From Bacillus sp. 1780r2a1 (GTDB taxonomy: Bacteria; Bacillota; Bacilli; Bacillales; Bacillaceae_H): a DNA stretch of 64,000 bases. The stretch spans positions 2,413,501-2,477,500 of the forward strand of contig CP099863.1 in assembly GCA_024134725.1 (NCBI GenBank), given 5' to 3'. The notes below the pieces were generated by a model, which was given only the letters and a program-made list of their open reading frames with translations, ran no database searches and was not told the origin of the DNA. The translations under genes were made by a program, and so were the position numbers. Shown here piece after piece: positions 53,462 to 61,891 of this stretch; the first letter of the stretch is position 1; every line of letters begins with the position of its first letter.

Positions 53462-54961
53462 TTATCTTGAATTGCTTTTATACTCACTCATAATTTTATA
53501 AATTTTTTTCATATCAATTGCTTTTCGAACGTGTGCAGCCAACTTTTGAAAAGACTCTGCCTTTCGTTCCCTGCTATTAAATGTTGTCTTAATCGGATCT
53601 AATCCTTTTTGCCGGCGAATATCGTTTAAATACGCGCGTCGAAAGCTATCATTATGAAAAATGTCGTGTACGTATGTACCAATTATGCGAGTGAAAGTCA
53701 CCCCTTCTTTTATACCGTTTAGCTCCGCAAAATGTGAAATTGGCTCCGTAGACGTTGTTTCGCCCATATGAATTTCATATCCTTCAATTTGATAGAGCTG
53801 ATTGCGCAAAATAGCATGTCCTGATACTCGTTTTGTTCGCTTCTTTGTTTTCATTACGGTATGAATAGGTAAAAGACCTAGCCCTTTAATCGATTTTTGG
53901 GCTGATTCCACTTCATTCGGGTCAGTTATCACTTCACCTAAAATTTGATATCCACCACAGATTCCAGCAATGTTTACCTTATTTTTCATCGCCAAAACAG
54001 CTTCTGCTAATCCTGTTTCATGCAAGTACTTTGCGTCTTCCAACGTGTTCTTACTGCCAGGAAAAACGATTACATCAGGTGTTCCAAGCTGAGAAGGCTT
54101 TGTCACAAGCCTTACGTGGCAATCATCCTCAAAATGAATGGGATCTAAATCTGTAAAATTCGACATGCGAGGATATGAAATAACGGCAACATCAAGTTCT
54201 TTAGCTGGATTTGGAAGTGTCGGATACGTAGTTAAAGCCAGTGAATCTTCTGCATCAATTTCCACATCATCCAGATAAGGAACCACACCTAAAACAGGAA
54301 GTCCCGTATATTCTTCAAACCAATCAAGCCCCGGCTGCAACAGCGATAAATCACCTCGAAACTTATTAATAACCACTCCTGCTATTTTAGATTTATGCTC
54401 TTCTGAAAGCAGCTGAATGGTTCCTACTAAGCTAGCAAAAACCCCACCTTTATCAATATCTCCTACTAAGATAACGGGAGATTGTGCAATATCAGCTACT
54501 CGCATATTAACAAGTTCACGGTCGTTTAAGTTAATTTCAGCAGGACTTCCTGCTCCTTCTATAACAACACACTCGTATTCAGAAGCAAGCTCTTCATACG
54601 CTTTGGTAATAATCCTATGCCCTGTTTCAAAGAAGTCTTTTCTATACTCGTATGCATACATATTTTGTAAAGGAACACCATGAACGACGATTTGAGCCTC
54701 ATATTCTCTTGTTGGCTTGATTAAAATTGGGTTCATATTGGTTGTCGCTTCCACTCCTGCAGCTTCAGCTTGAATTCCCTGAGCACGGCCAATTTCTTTT
54801 CCATCTTTTGTGATATAAGAGTTGAGTGCCATATTTTGTGATTTAAATGGCGCTGTTTTGAAACCATCTTCTGCAAAAATCCGACAAAAAGCAGTTGTAA
54901 GTAAGCTTTTTCCAGCGTCGGAATGCGTTCCTTGAATCATAAGAGGAAGTGCTTTTTTCAT
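53462..54961 (-). CDS. cobQ: Cobyric acid synthase CobQ/CbiP
   Basis: About 499 residues from the ATG at 54961 (other ATGs at 54967 and 54979). Amidates side chains of adenosylcobyrinic acid diamide in cobalamin biosynthesis. N-terminal ATP-dependent amidoligase domain (QGTHSDAGKSLL, VVIEGAGSPAEINL, DIDKGGVFASLVGT) and C-terminal glutamine amidotransferase domain (IAGICGGYQILG with the nucleophilic Cys, and the His in TYVHDIFHND). Length is normal. First gene of the B12-riboswitch operon. Confidence 0.95.
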   Translation of the reverse strand: MKKALPLMIQGTHSDAGKSLLTTAFCRIFAEDGFKTAPFKSQNMALNSYITKDGKEIGRAQGIQAEAAGVEATTNMNPILIKPTREYEAQIVVHGVPLQNMYAYEYRKDFFETGHRIITKAYEELASEYECVVIEGAGSPAEINLNDRELVNMRVADIAQSPVILVGDIDKGGVFASLVGTIQLLSEEHKSKIAGVVINKFRGDLSLLQPGLDWFEEYTGLPVLGVVPYLDDVEIDAEDSLALTTYPTLPNPAKELDVAVISYPRMSNFTDLDPIHFEDDCHVRLVTKPSQLGTPDVIVFPGSKNTLEDAKYLHETGLAEAVLAMKNKVNIAGICGGYQILGEVITDPNEVESAQKSIKGLGLLPIHTVMKTKKRTKRVSGHAILRNQLYQIEGYEIHMGETTSTEPISHFAELNGIKEGVTFTRIIGTYVHDIFHNDSFRRAYLNDIRRQKGLDPIKTTFNSRERKAESFQKLAAHVRKAIDMKKIYKIMSEYKSNSR

Positions 54962-54983
54962 CTTCATCACGCCTTTCATAGCA

Positions 54984-55010
54984 AAAAGCCTTGGCTAAAG
55001 ACCAAGGCTT
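54984..55010 (-). terminator. Leader terminator of cobQ operon
   Basis: AAGCCTTGG/CCAAGGCTT followed by TTTTTGC just before the cobQ start; it is the likely expression platform of the upstream riboswitch. Confidence 0.75.
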
Positions 55011-55078
55011 CATGACAACATCTTCATTCTTTGGATGTGCACGTCACCTATTTTCCCCGCCGAAAAATAAGAGTTAAT

Positions 55079-55244
55079 GTTTAAAAGCAGGTCTCCTGGC
55101 TTGTGCTTCACTTTACTTCTGCACCTTCCTAGCTTATTGCTAGCGGTTAATTGCAGGTTCATCCACACTCACAGTAGCGGGGGCTGCATCGGATTTCCAC
55201 CGATTTCCCTATTATCCTTAAACGAATAAGGCACTTTTAAAACA
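55079..55244 (-). ncRNA. Cobalamin riboswitch upstream of cobQ-btuC-btuD
   Basis: The minus strand shows the B12 box AGCCAGGAGACCTGC (55087-55101) and, upstream, the conserved GGGAA, GGTGGAAATCC, CCCCCGCTACTGTGA blocks. TTTTAAAAG and CTTTTAAA at the ends can pair as P1. With the terminator downstream it probably lowers cobQ-btuCD expression when adenosylcobalamin is abundant. Confidence 0.95.
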
Positions 55245-55251
55245 TAATCGT

Positions 55252-56712
55252 TTATAAGTATTGTTTACGAAGCTGTTCTTGTAGGTTCTTTGTTCTTGAC
55301 TGTGTCATTATACTTGCAGTTACAAAAACCAATAATGATAGAACAACGGGAAGCACAACTGTATGCATGCCAAATGGGTTAGGAACATAGGTGTGAATAA
55401 AGATATACGTTAAAAGCCCCGTCACCATCCCCGAAATTGCTCCGTATTTATTTCCTTTTGCCCAATATAATCCTAACACAATCGGCCAAATAAATACTGC
55501 TTCAAGTCCACCAAATGAAAATAAGTTAAACCAAATGAGTAGATCAGGTGGATTAATAGCAAATAGAAACACTAAGATTCCAATAATCATGGTTGTTAGG
55601 AAGCTCCATCTTTTCACCTGCTGCTCTTTTGCTTTTGGATTAACGTAATTTAAATATAAGTCTTTTACAATAGCAGAGCTAATAATTAATAAAATAGAAT
55701 CAACCGTTGACATAATCGCTGCCATTGGTGCAGCAAGTACAATTCCAGCTAACCAAGGTGGTAATACTTTAAGGGTTAACGTTGGCATCACGGTATCTCC
55801 TACTTCAATTCCAGGAATTACGGCACGAGCAAATACACCAATAAGGTGCATTCCTAACATGATTACACCAACTACCACCGTACCGATAAGCATTGCTTGA
55901 TGCATCGCTTTCGAATTTTTATACGACATCGCTCGAACGGCTACCTGTGGCAGTCCCACAACTCCTACTCCAACTAAAATCCAGAATGATGACACGTAAA
56001 GAGGTGTTAATGAACGGTCAGCTCCGTACGGACTTACAAGGTTTGGATTTTCGTTAACTAAATCTTTTATGATTGCTTCGATACCACCGCCAGCATAAAC
56101 AGTAGCAATTAGCAAAATAATCGTTCCAACAAGCATTACAATTCCCTGCAGAGCATCGGTTAATACAACAGCACGAAACCCACCAATTGATACATAAACA
56201 AGGACGGTGACTGCAAAGATAACAAGTGCACTTTTGTATGAAATTCCGACAAATCCTTCAATTAATCTAGCCCCTCCAACCCACTGAGCAGCTAATGACG
56301 CAAATAAAAAAAGGACAATACTTACAGCAGAAACAATGACCACGGTATTGCTTTCATATCGTTTTTTCAGAAAATCAACAAGCGTAACGGCATTCATCTT
56401 TCGCGAAACAATGGCAAATTTTTTGCCAAGAGTTGTGAGAACAAAATAACCTGTCACAACTTGAATCACAGACAACAATACCCAGGCAAGTCCAGTTTGA
56501 TAAGCGGTACCAGGACCACCAATAAAGCTGCTCGCACTTCCATACGTTGCCACCATTGTCATGGCAAGAACAAATCCTCCAAGCTCCCTGCTTCCTAGAA
56601 AGTAATCATTAATAAATGAGTTTGCTGTGCTTGTTCTTTTAGCGGTAATAAACCCAATAGCAAAAATCAATAGGACAAACACAATAAGTGGAACAATGAC
56701 GGCCCAATTCAT
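55252..56712 (-). CDS. panF: Sodium/pantothenate symporter PanF
   Basis: 486 residues, about 13 membrane segments, sodium:solute symporter family. Motifs DYFLGSRELGGFVLAMTMVA, GGFRAVVLTDALQG and APMAAIMSTVDSILL fit PanF. Imports pantothenate with sodium. It overlaps the small YhdT-like gene by 4 bases, the arrangement typical of yhdT-panF. Confidence 0.9.
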   Translation of the reverse strand: MNWAVIVPLIVFVLLIFAIGFITAKRTSTANSFINDYFLGSRELGGFVLAMTMVATYGSASSFIGGPGTAYQTGLAWVLLSVIQVVTGYFVLTTLGKKFAIVSRKMNAVTLVDFLKKRYESNTVVIVSAVSIVLFLFASLAAQWVGGARLIEGFVGISYKSALVIFAVTVLVYVSIGGFRAVVLTDALQGIVMLVGTIILLIATVYAGGGIEAIIKDLVNENPNLVSPYGADRSLTPLYVSSFWILVGVGVVGLPQVAVRAMSYKNSKAMHQAMLIGTVVVGVIMLGMHLIGVFARAVIPGIEVGDTVMPTLTLKVLPPWLAGIVLAAPMAAIMSTVDSILLIISSAIVKDLYLNYVNPKAKEQQVKRWSFLTTMIIGILVFLFAINPPDLLIWFNLFSFGGLEAVFIWPIVLGLYWAKGNKYGAISGMVTGLLTYIFIHTYVPNPFGMHTVVLPVVLSLLVFVTASIMTQSRTKNLQEQLRKQYL

Positions 56713-56987
56713 TTGCTCTCACCTCTTTCTTCATCTTCTAAAGGAAGATCTGAAAAGAAAAAGCGAACAACAATCCAGACCAGTAAAATAATGAGTGGAA
56801 TTCCAACTATGCAACTATAAAAAAACCAGGCTGGAAATCCCAATATGTATGTATACTCTGACACGGGCTTTGAACCAAGTCCGTATGTAAAACCAAACCA
56901 CCATGCAAAGTGGAAAATAGCCAGGCCGATACCAATTAAAGCTTCTTTATGTGCGATTCGATACCGCCAATCGGCTCTTTTCTTCAT
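56709..56987 (-). CDS. yhdT: YhdT/DUF997 family small membrane protein
   Basis: 92 residues from the ATG at 56987, chosen because AAGGAGAGAACGAAC precedes it; the longer frame starts at 57053 without such a site. Two membrane segments (ALIGIGLAIFHFAWWFGF, FFYSCIVGIPLIILLVWIVV). DUF997 proteins are encoded before panF and are thought to act with the permease; the exact role is not known. Confidence 0.88.
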   Translation of the reverse strand: MKKRADWRYRIAHKEALIGIGLAIFHFAWWFGFTYGLGSKPVSEYTYILGFPAWFFYSCIVGIPLIILLVWIVVRFFFSDLPLEDEERGESK

Positions 56988-57180
56988 GTTCGTTCTCTCC
57001 TTCTTTGAAATGTTGCAGAAGATGTGCATTATGATTATAACGTTCCAAAACATATGAAGCTATCCTTTTTGCTAAATTCATGACATTTTTTCCTATTTAA
57101 CGCTTAAATATTAAATAAAGACTACCTTGTATGCCAATTACTGCATTATACTAAATAGAAATAAACGATGGGAGTAGCCT

Positions 57181-57747
57181 ATGAAAAGAAAACTTATCTA
57201 CGTATTTACTTCTTTACTGCTTGGATACGTATTGTTCGCTTCGTATCATATTTACTCTGCAGCTAGTTCACCTCCTCCAAACAACGCAGATTACATTATG
57301 ATTCTTGGAGCTAAGGTAAATGGAAGAGAGCTATCGTTAAGTTTACGAGAGCGTATGATTACTGCGCTACGCTATTTAGAAGATAACCCTTCAACAATCG
57401 CAATTGTCTCAGGTGGACAAGGTGATGATGAAGACATTTCTGAAGCGGAAGCGATGTCTACTTTTTTAGTAAATAATGGAATTGATTCTGCTCGCATTAT
57501 CCAAGAAAATGAATCTACTTCCACTTATGAAAACTTTCTCTATACCAAAAATCTTATCGATATCACTGACAAAAAGATTGTACTCGTCAGCAACCAGTTT
57601 CATCTATACCGTGCATCACTGATTGCCAGAAGGCAAGGATATAACGTATATCCATTAGGTGCAGAAACACCAAACGTTGTGAAGCTTCAATCATACGGTC
57701 GTGAGTATGTGGCAATTATTAAAACTTGGATATTTGATCGTGAATAA
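57181..57747 (+). CDS. YdcF/SanA-like DUF218 protein
   Basis: 188 residues with GGGAG upstream. One N-terminal membrane segment (about 6-24) followed by a DUF218 domain: DYIMILGAKVNG, IAIVSGGQG, ISEAEAM, ESTSTYENF and VLVSNQFHLYRA. Family members are membrane-anchored proteins linked to envelope functions, with unclear activity. No close operon partner. Confidence 0.85.
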   Translation: MKRKLIYVFTSLLLGYVLFASYHIYSAASSPPPNNADYIMILGAKVNGRELSLSLRERMITALRYLEDNPSTIAIVSGGQGDDEDISEAEAMSTFLVNNGIDSARIIQENESTSTYENFLYTKNLIDITDKKIVLVSNQFHLYRASLIARRQGYNVYPLGAETPNVVKLQSYGREYVAIIKTWIFDRE

Positions 57748-57852
57748 GCCATTTCATTTTTAGATAGATAAGCAGTTTATTAACGAGTTTCCCTCAGCAG
57801 TTTCACTTTACTACTCCTTTTGCTAAAAGGCACGGTTATCCATTTGACACTC

Positions 57853-57877
57853 AGATACTTACTTTATGTAAGTATCT
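57853..57877. repeat. Perfect inverted repeat before the HxlR-type gene
   Basis: AGATACTTAC-TTTAT-GTAAGTATCT, followed by TCTCTTTG. It could be a weak terminator for the YdcF-like gene or an operator for the regulator downstream. Confidence 0.55.
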
Positions 57878-57954
57878 TCTCTTTGGTCGTGAAGTTTTAA
57901 GAAGTGTAGTGTCCATTGCTTTGTGCTATAATGTGTAGTATAGGAGTGAAACAA

Positions 57955-58278
57955 ATGAATCAATCAACCTTATGTCCACGCTTTGAAAAAGCAATGACGA
58001 TTTTAAGTCAGCGCTGGACCGGGCTCATTATTTATAAGCTTCTGTCTGGACCACAGCGCTTTTGTACCATCGAGTCATCCATTTCAGTAAGCGGTCGTGT
58101 CTTATCAGAACGCTTGAAAGACCTTGAACAACAAGGGATTGTTAAGCGTGAAGTTTTTCCAGAAACGCCCGTACGCATCGAGTATTCCTTAACTGAAAAA
58201 GGAAAAGCGCTTGAACCTATTATGAAAGAAATTGAAAAATGGTCACAGCACTGGTTGGAAGAAGACAACTTGTCATAA
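57955..58278 (+). CDS. HxlR/DUF24 family transcriptional regulator
   Basis: 107 residues from the ATG at 57955, with AGGAGTGAAACAA upstream. Winged-helix domain: FEKAMTILSQRW, FCTIESSI, SGRVLSERLKDLEQQGIV. Cys7 lies at the N-terminus, as in the quinone/thiol-stress sensors YodB and CatR, so a redox-sensing repressor is possible. TATAAT lies 22 bases before the start region. The target is unknown; metE is convergent downstream. Confidence 0.88.
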   Translation: MNQSTLCPRFEKAMTILSQRWTGLIIYKLLSGPQRFCTIESSISVSGRVLSERLKDLEQQGIVKREVFPETPVRIEYSLTEKGKALEPIMKEIEKWSQHWLEEDNLS

Positions 58279-58288
58279 CGCAAACAAA

Positions 58289-58315
58289 GAAAGCCCCCTA
58301 TAAAAGGGGGTTTTC
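58289..58315. terminator. Bidirectional terminator between regulator and metE
   Basis: GAAAGCCCCC/GGGGGTTTTC with T-rich flanks; about 10 bases before the metE stop. Confidence 0.9.
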
Positions 58316-58326
58316 TTTACTTTATT

Positions 58327-60603
58327 TTATTGTGCTACTGCCGCTAGCTTTTCACGATACTTCTTCGTAACGTTTACCATCTGAGTTAAAGCATCGATTA
58401 CCTGCTTTTCATTTCTTGTTTTTAAACCGCAGTCTGGATTAACCCAGAACTGTGCTGGATTTAATGCTCGAAGGGCACGGTCAAGATTATTTGTCATTTC
58501 TTCAAAGCTTGGAATGCGAGGGCTATGAATATCGTAAATACCAAGTCCAATTTCTTTATCGTATGAATATTGCTCAAATGAAGAAATAATATTGCCATGA
58601 CTTCTTGATGCTTCAATTGAAATAACATCTGCGTCTAATGCAGAGATTGTATCAATCATATCATCAAACTTTGAATAGCACATATGTGTATGAATTTGCG
58701 TTGTATCTTCCACTCCTGTTGTTGCTAAACGGAATGCTTCAACAGTAGCCTTTAAATAAGCTTCTTGCTTTTCAGCTCGAATTGGCAAGCCTTCTCGCAG
58801 AGCAGGTTCATCCACTTGGATCATATGAACGCCCGCTTCTTCAAGCGCTTTAACTTCTTTTCGAATGGCCAATGCAATTTGATTCATGCTTTCATATTTC
58901 GAGATATCTGTGCGTGGGAATGACCAGTTTAAAATCGTGATTGGTCCTGTCAGCATTCCCTTCACAACTTTTTCTGTTAAGCTTTGTGCATAGACAATTT
59001 CCTTGACTGTCATTGGTTCGACTAAATAAACATCTCCGTATACCACAGGTGGTCGTACGCAGCGAGATCCATATGATTGAACCCAACCATTTTTCGTTGT
59101 TAACATACCACCTAAACGCTCACCAAAAAATTCAACCATATCTGTACGTTCAAACTCACCGTGAACCAGCACATCAATTCCAATTTCTTCTTGAATCTCG
59201 ATCCAACGCTTTGTTTCTTCCTTTATAAATGCTTCATACTGTTCGTTTGTTAACTGACCTTGTTTCCATTTTAAGCGCTTCGAACGAACCTCTGCTGTCT
59301 GTGGTAAGCTCCCAATTGTTGTAGTTGGTAATAGCGGCAAATCAAATTTTTCTTTTTGCAAACGCTGACGCTCAGCTACAGAAGCACGTGTTACGGCTTG
59401 TTCATCAATTTCTTCTAGCTCTGCTCTCGTTTTCGCATGAACGCGATTTGCAACCTTTGAAAATACCTCAATCTCTTGCTGATGTGCTTTTACTGCTTCG
59501 CTATTCCCATTTAAAAGGTCTTTTAAAAGCTCTAGCTCAGTAAGCTTTTCTTCAGCAAAACTTAAGCCAGCTCGAATATCAGCTGCTAGTTCTTGTTCAG
59601 TTTCTACCGTTACAGGAACATGAAGCAGTGTACTAGACGGCTGAACAATTACCTCTTCTTTTCCTACTAATTTTTGTAATTCACTTACAAGCGCAGCTTT
59701 TTCAGCTAAGTTACTTTTCCACACGTTGCGACCATCAATAACGCCTGCAAAAAGCTTTTTTCCTTTTGGAAAGCCGTTTGCTTTTATCGCTTCACTATTT
59801 TTTCTCTCATCATGTACAAAATCTAACCCAAAAGCTTTCACAGGAAGGTTCACAACAGATTGATAATTATCCAATGCTTCAAAATACGTTTGAACGATGA
59901 GATTAGCACCCGGCACTTCCTCTGAAACGCGTTGATAAAATGCTTGAATTTCTTTCCAGTATCCCTCTGCTTTGTTCGTCACAAAAATTGGTTCGTCGAT
60001 TTGAATCCATTCTGCGCCTGCTTCATGTAATTCCTTAATGACTTGAATGTAAAGCGGAGTTAATTGAGCGAATAAAGTTGATACTTCTTCCGACTTAAAT
60101 CCTTTACCTAATAAGATGAAGGTTGCTGGTCCAATTAGGAACGGCTTACCGTTAAGTGCTAATTCGTCCTTTGCTTTTTGCCAATATGCTAACGGTCTGT
60201 TTTCATTTAATACTGGCTTTACGTCAGTAAACTCTGGGACAATGTAGTGATAATTGGTATTAAACCACTTAGTCATTTCACATGCCTCTGCTTCTTTATT
60301 CCCTCTTGCCATTGCATAATATGTATCAAGAGAAGATAGATTTTGCTGTTTAAAACGGTTTGGAATAATATTAAACATAACCGCGGTATCAAGCATGTGA
60401 TCGTAGTAACTAAAATCACCTACTGAAACAAAATCAATCCCCTTATCTTTTTGAATACGAAGCTGATTAACATATAATTCATGAAGCTGGTTGTGCAACT
60501 CTGCTTCTGTTGATTCCTGCTTCCAATAAGACTCAATTACTTTTTTCCATTCTCTATTTCTACCAATTCTTGGATATCCAATTGTTGCTGTGTTAATTGT
60601 CAT
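58327..60603 (-). CDS. metE: Cobalamin-independent methionine synthase MetE
   Basis: 758 residues from the ATG at 60603, with GAGGAG upstream; the upstream in-frame codons to 60636 overlap the leader. Transfers the methyl group of 5-methyltetrahydrofolate-polyglutamate to homocysteine. N-terminal ISIGYPRIGxxREWKK-type start, C-terminal zinc ligands in HTHMCYS and NPDCGLKTR, and VDEPALREG. Length is normal. A B12 riboswitch precedes it, so it is repressed when a B12-dependent enzyme can take over. Confidence 0.96.
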   Translation of the reverse strand: MTINTATIGYPRIGRNREWKKVIESYWKQESTEAELHNQLHELYVNQLRIQKDKGIDFVSVGDFSYYDHMLDTAVMFNIIPNRFKQQNLSSLDTYYAMARGNKEAEACEMTKWFNTNYHYIVPEFTDVKPVLNENRPLAYWQKAKDELALNGKPFLIGPATFILLGKGFKSEEVSTLFAQLTPLYIQVIKELHEAGAEWIQIDEPIFVTNKAEGYWKEIQAFYQRVSEEVPGANLIVQTYFEALDNYQSVVNLPVKAFGLDFVHDERKNSEAIKANGFPKGKKLFAGVIDGRNVWKSNLAEKAALVSELQKLVGKEEVIVQPSSTLLHVPVTVETEQELAADIRAGLSFAEEKLTELELLKDLLNGNSEAVKAHQQEIEVFSKVANRVHAKTRAELEEIDEQAVTRASVAERQRLQKEKFDLPLLPTTTIGSLPQTAEVRSKRLKWKQGQLTNEQYEAFIKEETKRWIEIQEEIGIDVLVHGEFERTDMVEFFGERLGGMLTTKNGWVQSYGSRCVRPPVVYGDVYLVEPMTVKEIVYAQSLTEKVVKGMLTGPITILNWSFPRTDISKYESMNQIALAIRKEVKALEEAGVHMIQVDEPALREGLPIRAEKQEAYLKATVEAFRLATTGVEDTTQIHTHMCYSKFDDMIDTISALDADVISIEASRSHGNIISSFEQYSYDKEIGLGIYDIHSPRIPSFEEMTNNLDRALRALNPAQFWVNPDCGLKTRNEKQVIDALTQMVNVTKKYREKLAAVAQ

Positions 60604-60642
60604 TTCAATCTCCTCGTTTCGTCTATTTTTCTGCAATAAAAA

Positions 60643-60662
60643 AACTCTCTTGAAAGAGAGTT
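60643..60662 (-). terminator. Leader terminator of metE
   Basis: AACTCTCT-TTCA-AGAGAGTT followed by TTTTTATTG, between the riboswitch and the metE start. It is the probable expression platform. Confidence 0.8.
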
Positions 60663-60673
60663 AGACGACAGCT

Positions 60674-60715
60674 TTAAGAAGTATTGAACAACATATACTT
60701 TTGTTTCAATACCAA
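60674..60715 (-). CDS. Possible 13-codon leader ORF in the metE leader
   Basis: GAGAGGTGA followed 5 bases later by TTG and 13 codons (MVLKQKYMLFNTS), stopping just before the terminator. The strong ribosome binding site suggests translation, but it could also be an antiterminator element that happens to look like one. Confidence 0.3.
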   Translation of the reverse strand: MVLKQKYMLFNTS

Positions 60716-60749
60716 GCTAATCACCTCTCCCTATTACGCGTAGGTTGTG

Positions 60750-60921
60750 AGTGCAAACAACAGGCAGGTCTCCTGACTTAGAATCATCGCTTATTATCAC
60801 CTTCCCATTTCATAAACAGTGGTTTACTGATAATAAGCTCCTCTTTACAGTGGCGCGACCGTGTCGGATTTTCACCGATCTTCCCTTTTAAGCTAAAACA
60901 AGCGTCTTAGCACCTCTTGCA
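60750..60921 (-). ncRNA. Cobalamin riboswitch upstream of metE
   Basis: B12 box AGTCAGGAGACCTGCC (60763-60778) and the upstream blocks GGGAA, GGTGAAAATCCG and GCGCCACTGTAA on the minus strand. Ends are approximate. This is a common arrangement for metE regulation. Confidence 0.94.
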
Positions 60922-61071
60922 TGAACATATTCACTTTATACACTAATTCCCTTTCAGAAAGGAATTGAACATAACGATACATGATTTCGATAATTAAATC
61001 AAGTCTGATTTTTCTAATTTTTATAAAGAATACGCTTTCATATAACTAAGCTTTTATAGAAAATAAAAATA

Positions 61072-61100
61072 GCAGGCTATAGGTATAGCCTATAGCCTGC
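61072..61100 (-). terminator. Terminator of SDR gene
   Basis: GCAGGCTATAGG/CCTATAGCCTGC followed on the minus strand by TATTTTTATTTT. Confidence 0.88.
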
Positions 61101-61117
61101 TTGCACGCTTACTTTGG

Positions 61118-61867
61118 TTAATGTTCATAAATCATCTTGCGGGTCATTCCACCATCTACAACTACGTTCGTTCCCGTTACAAAATCATTGTCTGGGTGCG
61201 TTAGATAAAGACACGCTTTTGCAATATCTTCTGGAGTACCAACTCGATTAGATGGATGCTGAGCATGATCAATATCTCGAAGTTCTTCATATTGCTGGGT
61301 CTCAATCCACCCAGGCGAAATTGCGTTGACGGTAATCTTGTCTGGTCCAAGTGAAATGGCAAGAGCATGCGTTAGCGCCACAATCCCACCTTTTGTAGCA
61401 GCATATGCTTCAGTATTTGGCTCTGACATAACAGCACGCGTAGAAGCTAAGTTTACAATGGAACCACCCATTTTGTTATTTCGCATCACTTTTGCTGCTT
61501 CTCTCGAGCATAAAAATACGCTTCGCAAATTAAGATTTATGATATCATCCCATTCATCTAGCGTTAACTCATAAGGAGACTTCCACTTTGTTACCCCAGC
61601 ATTATTAACCAAAATGGTAATTGATCCATACGCTGAAACAGTTTCTTTGATGAGGTTGATAACATCTTCTTCTTTTCTTACATCTGTGGGAATAAACATT
61701 GCTTGCGCGCCTGTTTCACGCAGCGTTTTAGCATGTTTATTCCCTTGTTCTTCATCAATATCTGCAATCACTACTTTAGCACCTTTTTTGGCGTAGGCGC
61801 TTACCACGCCTTTTCCAATTCCGCTTGCACCGCCGGTTACCACAACAACCTCACGTTCAAATGTCAA
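61118..61867 (-). CDS. Short-chain dehydrogenase/reductase
   Basis: 249 residues from a TTG with GGAGGGATAAC upstream. Classical SDR: TGGASGIG (11-18), NNAGVT, catalytic Tyr and Lys in YAATK, and SPGWIET. NAD(P)-dependent oxidoreductase of unknown substrate, of the 3-oxoacyl-ACP reductase/glucose dehydrogenase type. It starts 24 bases after the NrnB-like gene and is probably co-transcribed with it. Confidence 0.9.
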   Translation of the reverse strand: MTFEREVVVVTGGASGIGKGVVSAYAKKGAKVVIADIDEEQGNKHAKTLRETGAQAMFIPTDVRKEEDVINLIKETVSAYGSITILVNNAGVTKWKSPYELTLDEWDDIINLNLRSVFLCSREAAKVMRNNKMGGSIVNLASTRAVMSEPNTEAYAATKGGIVALTHALAISLGPDKITVNAISPGWIETQQYEELRDIDHAQHPSNRVGTPEDIAKACLYLTHPDNDFVTGTNVVVDGGMTRKMIYEH

Positions 61868-61891
61868 AGTTATCCCTCCTCTATACTTAAT

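Larger units (their letters stand above)
60604..61117. other. 514-base region between metE and the SDR gene
   Basis: It holds the metE leader with terminator and B12 riboswitch (60604 to about 60921), a stretch of AT-rich sequence without a recognisable gene (about 60925-61070) that should contain the metE promoter, and the terminator of the SDR gene (61072-61100). I found no S-box. Confidence 0.7.

Noticed and set aside
54417-54683. 88-codon plus-strand frame inside cobQ
   Set aside because: Antisense shadow of a well-recognised gene with no ribosome binding site.
60922-61070. Tandem S-box (SAM riboswitch) upstream of the metE B12 riboswitch
   Set aside because: Known in some bacilli, but no S-box core sequences were seen here.
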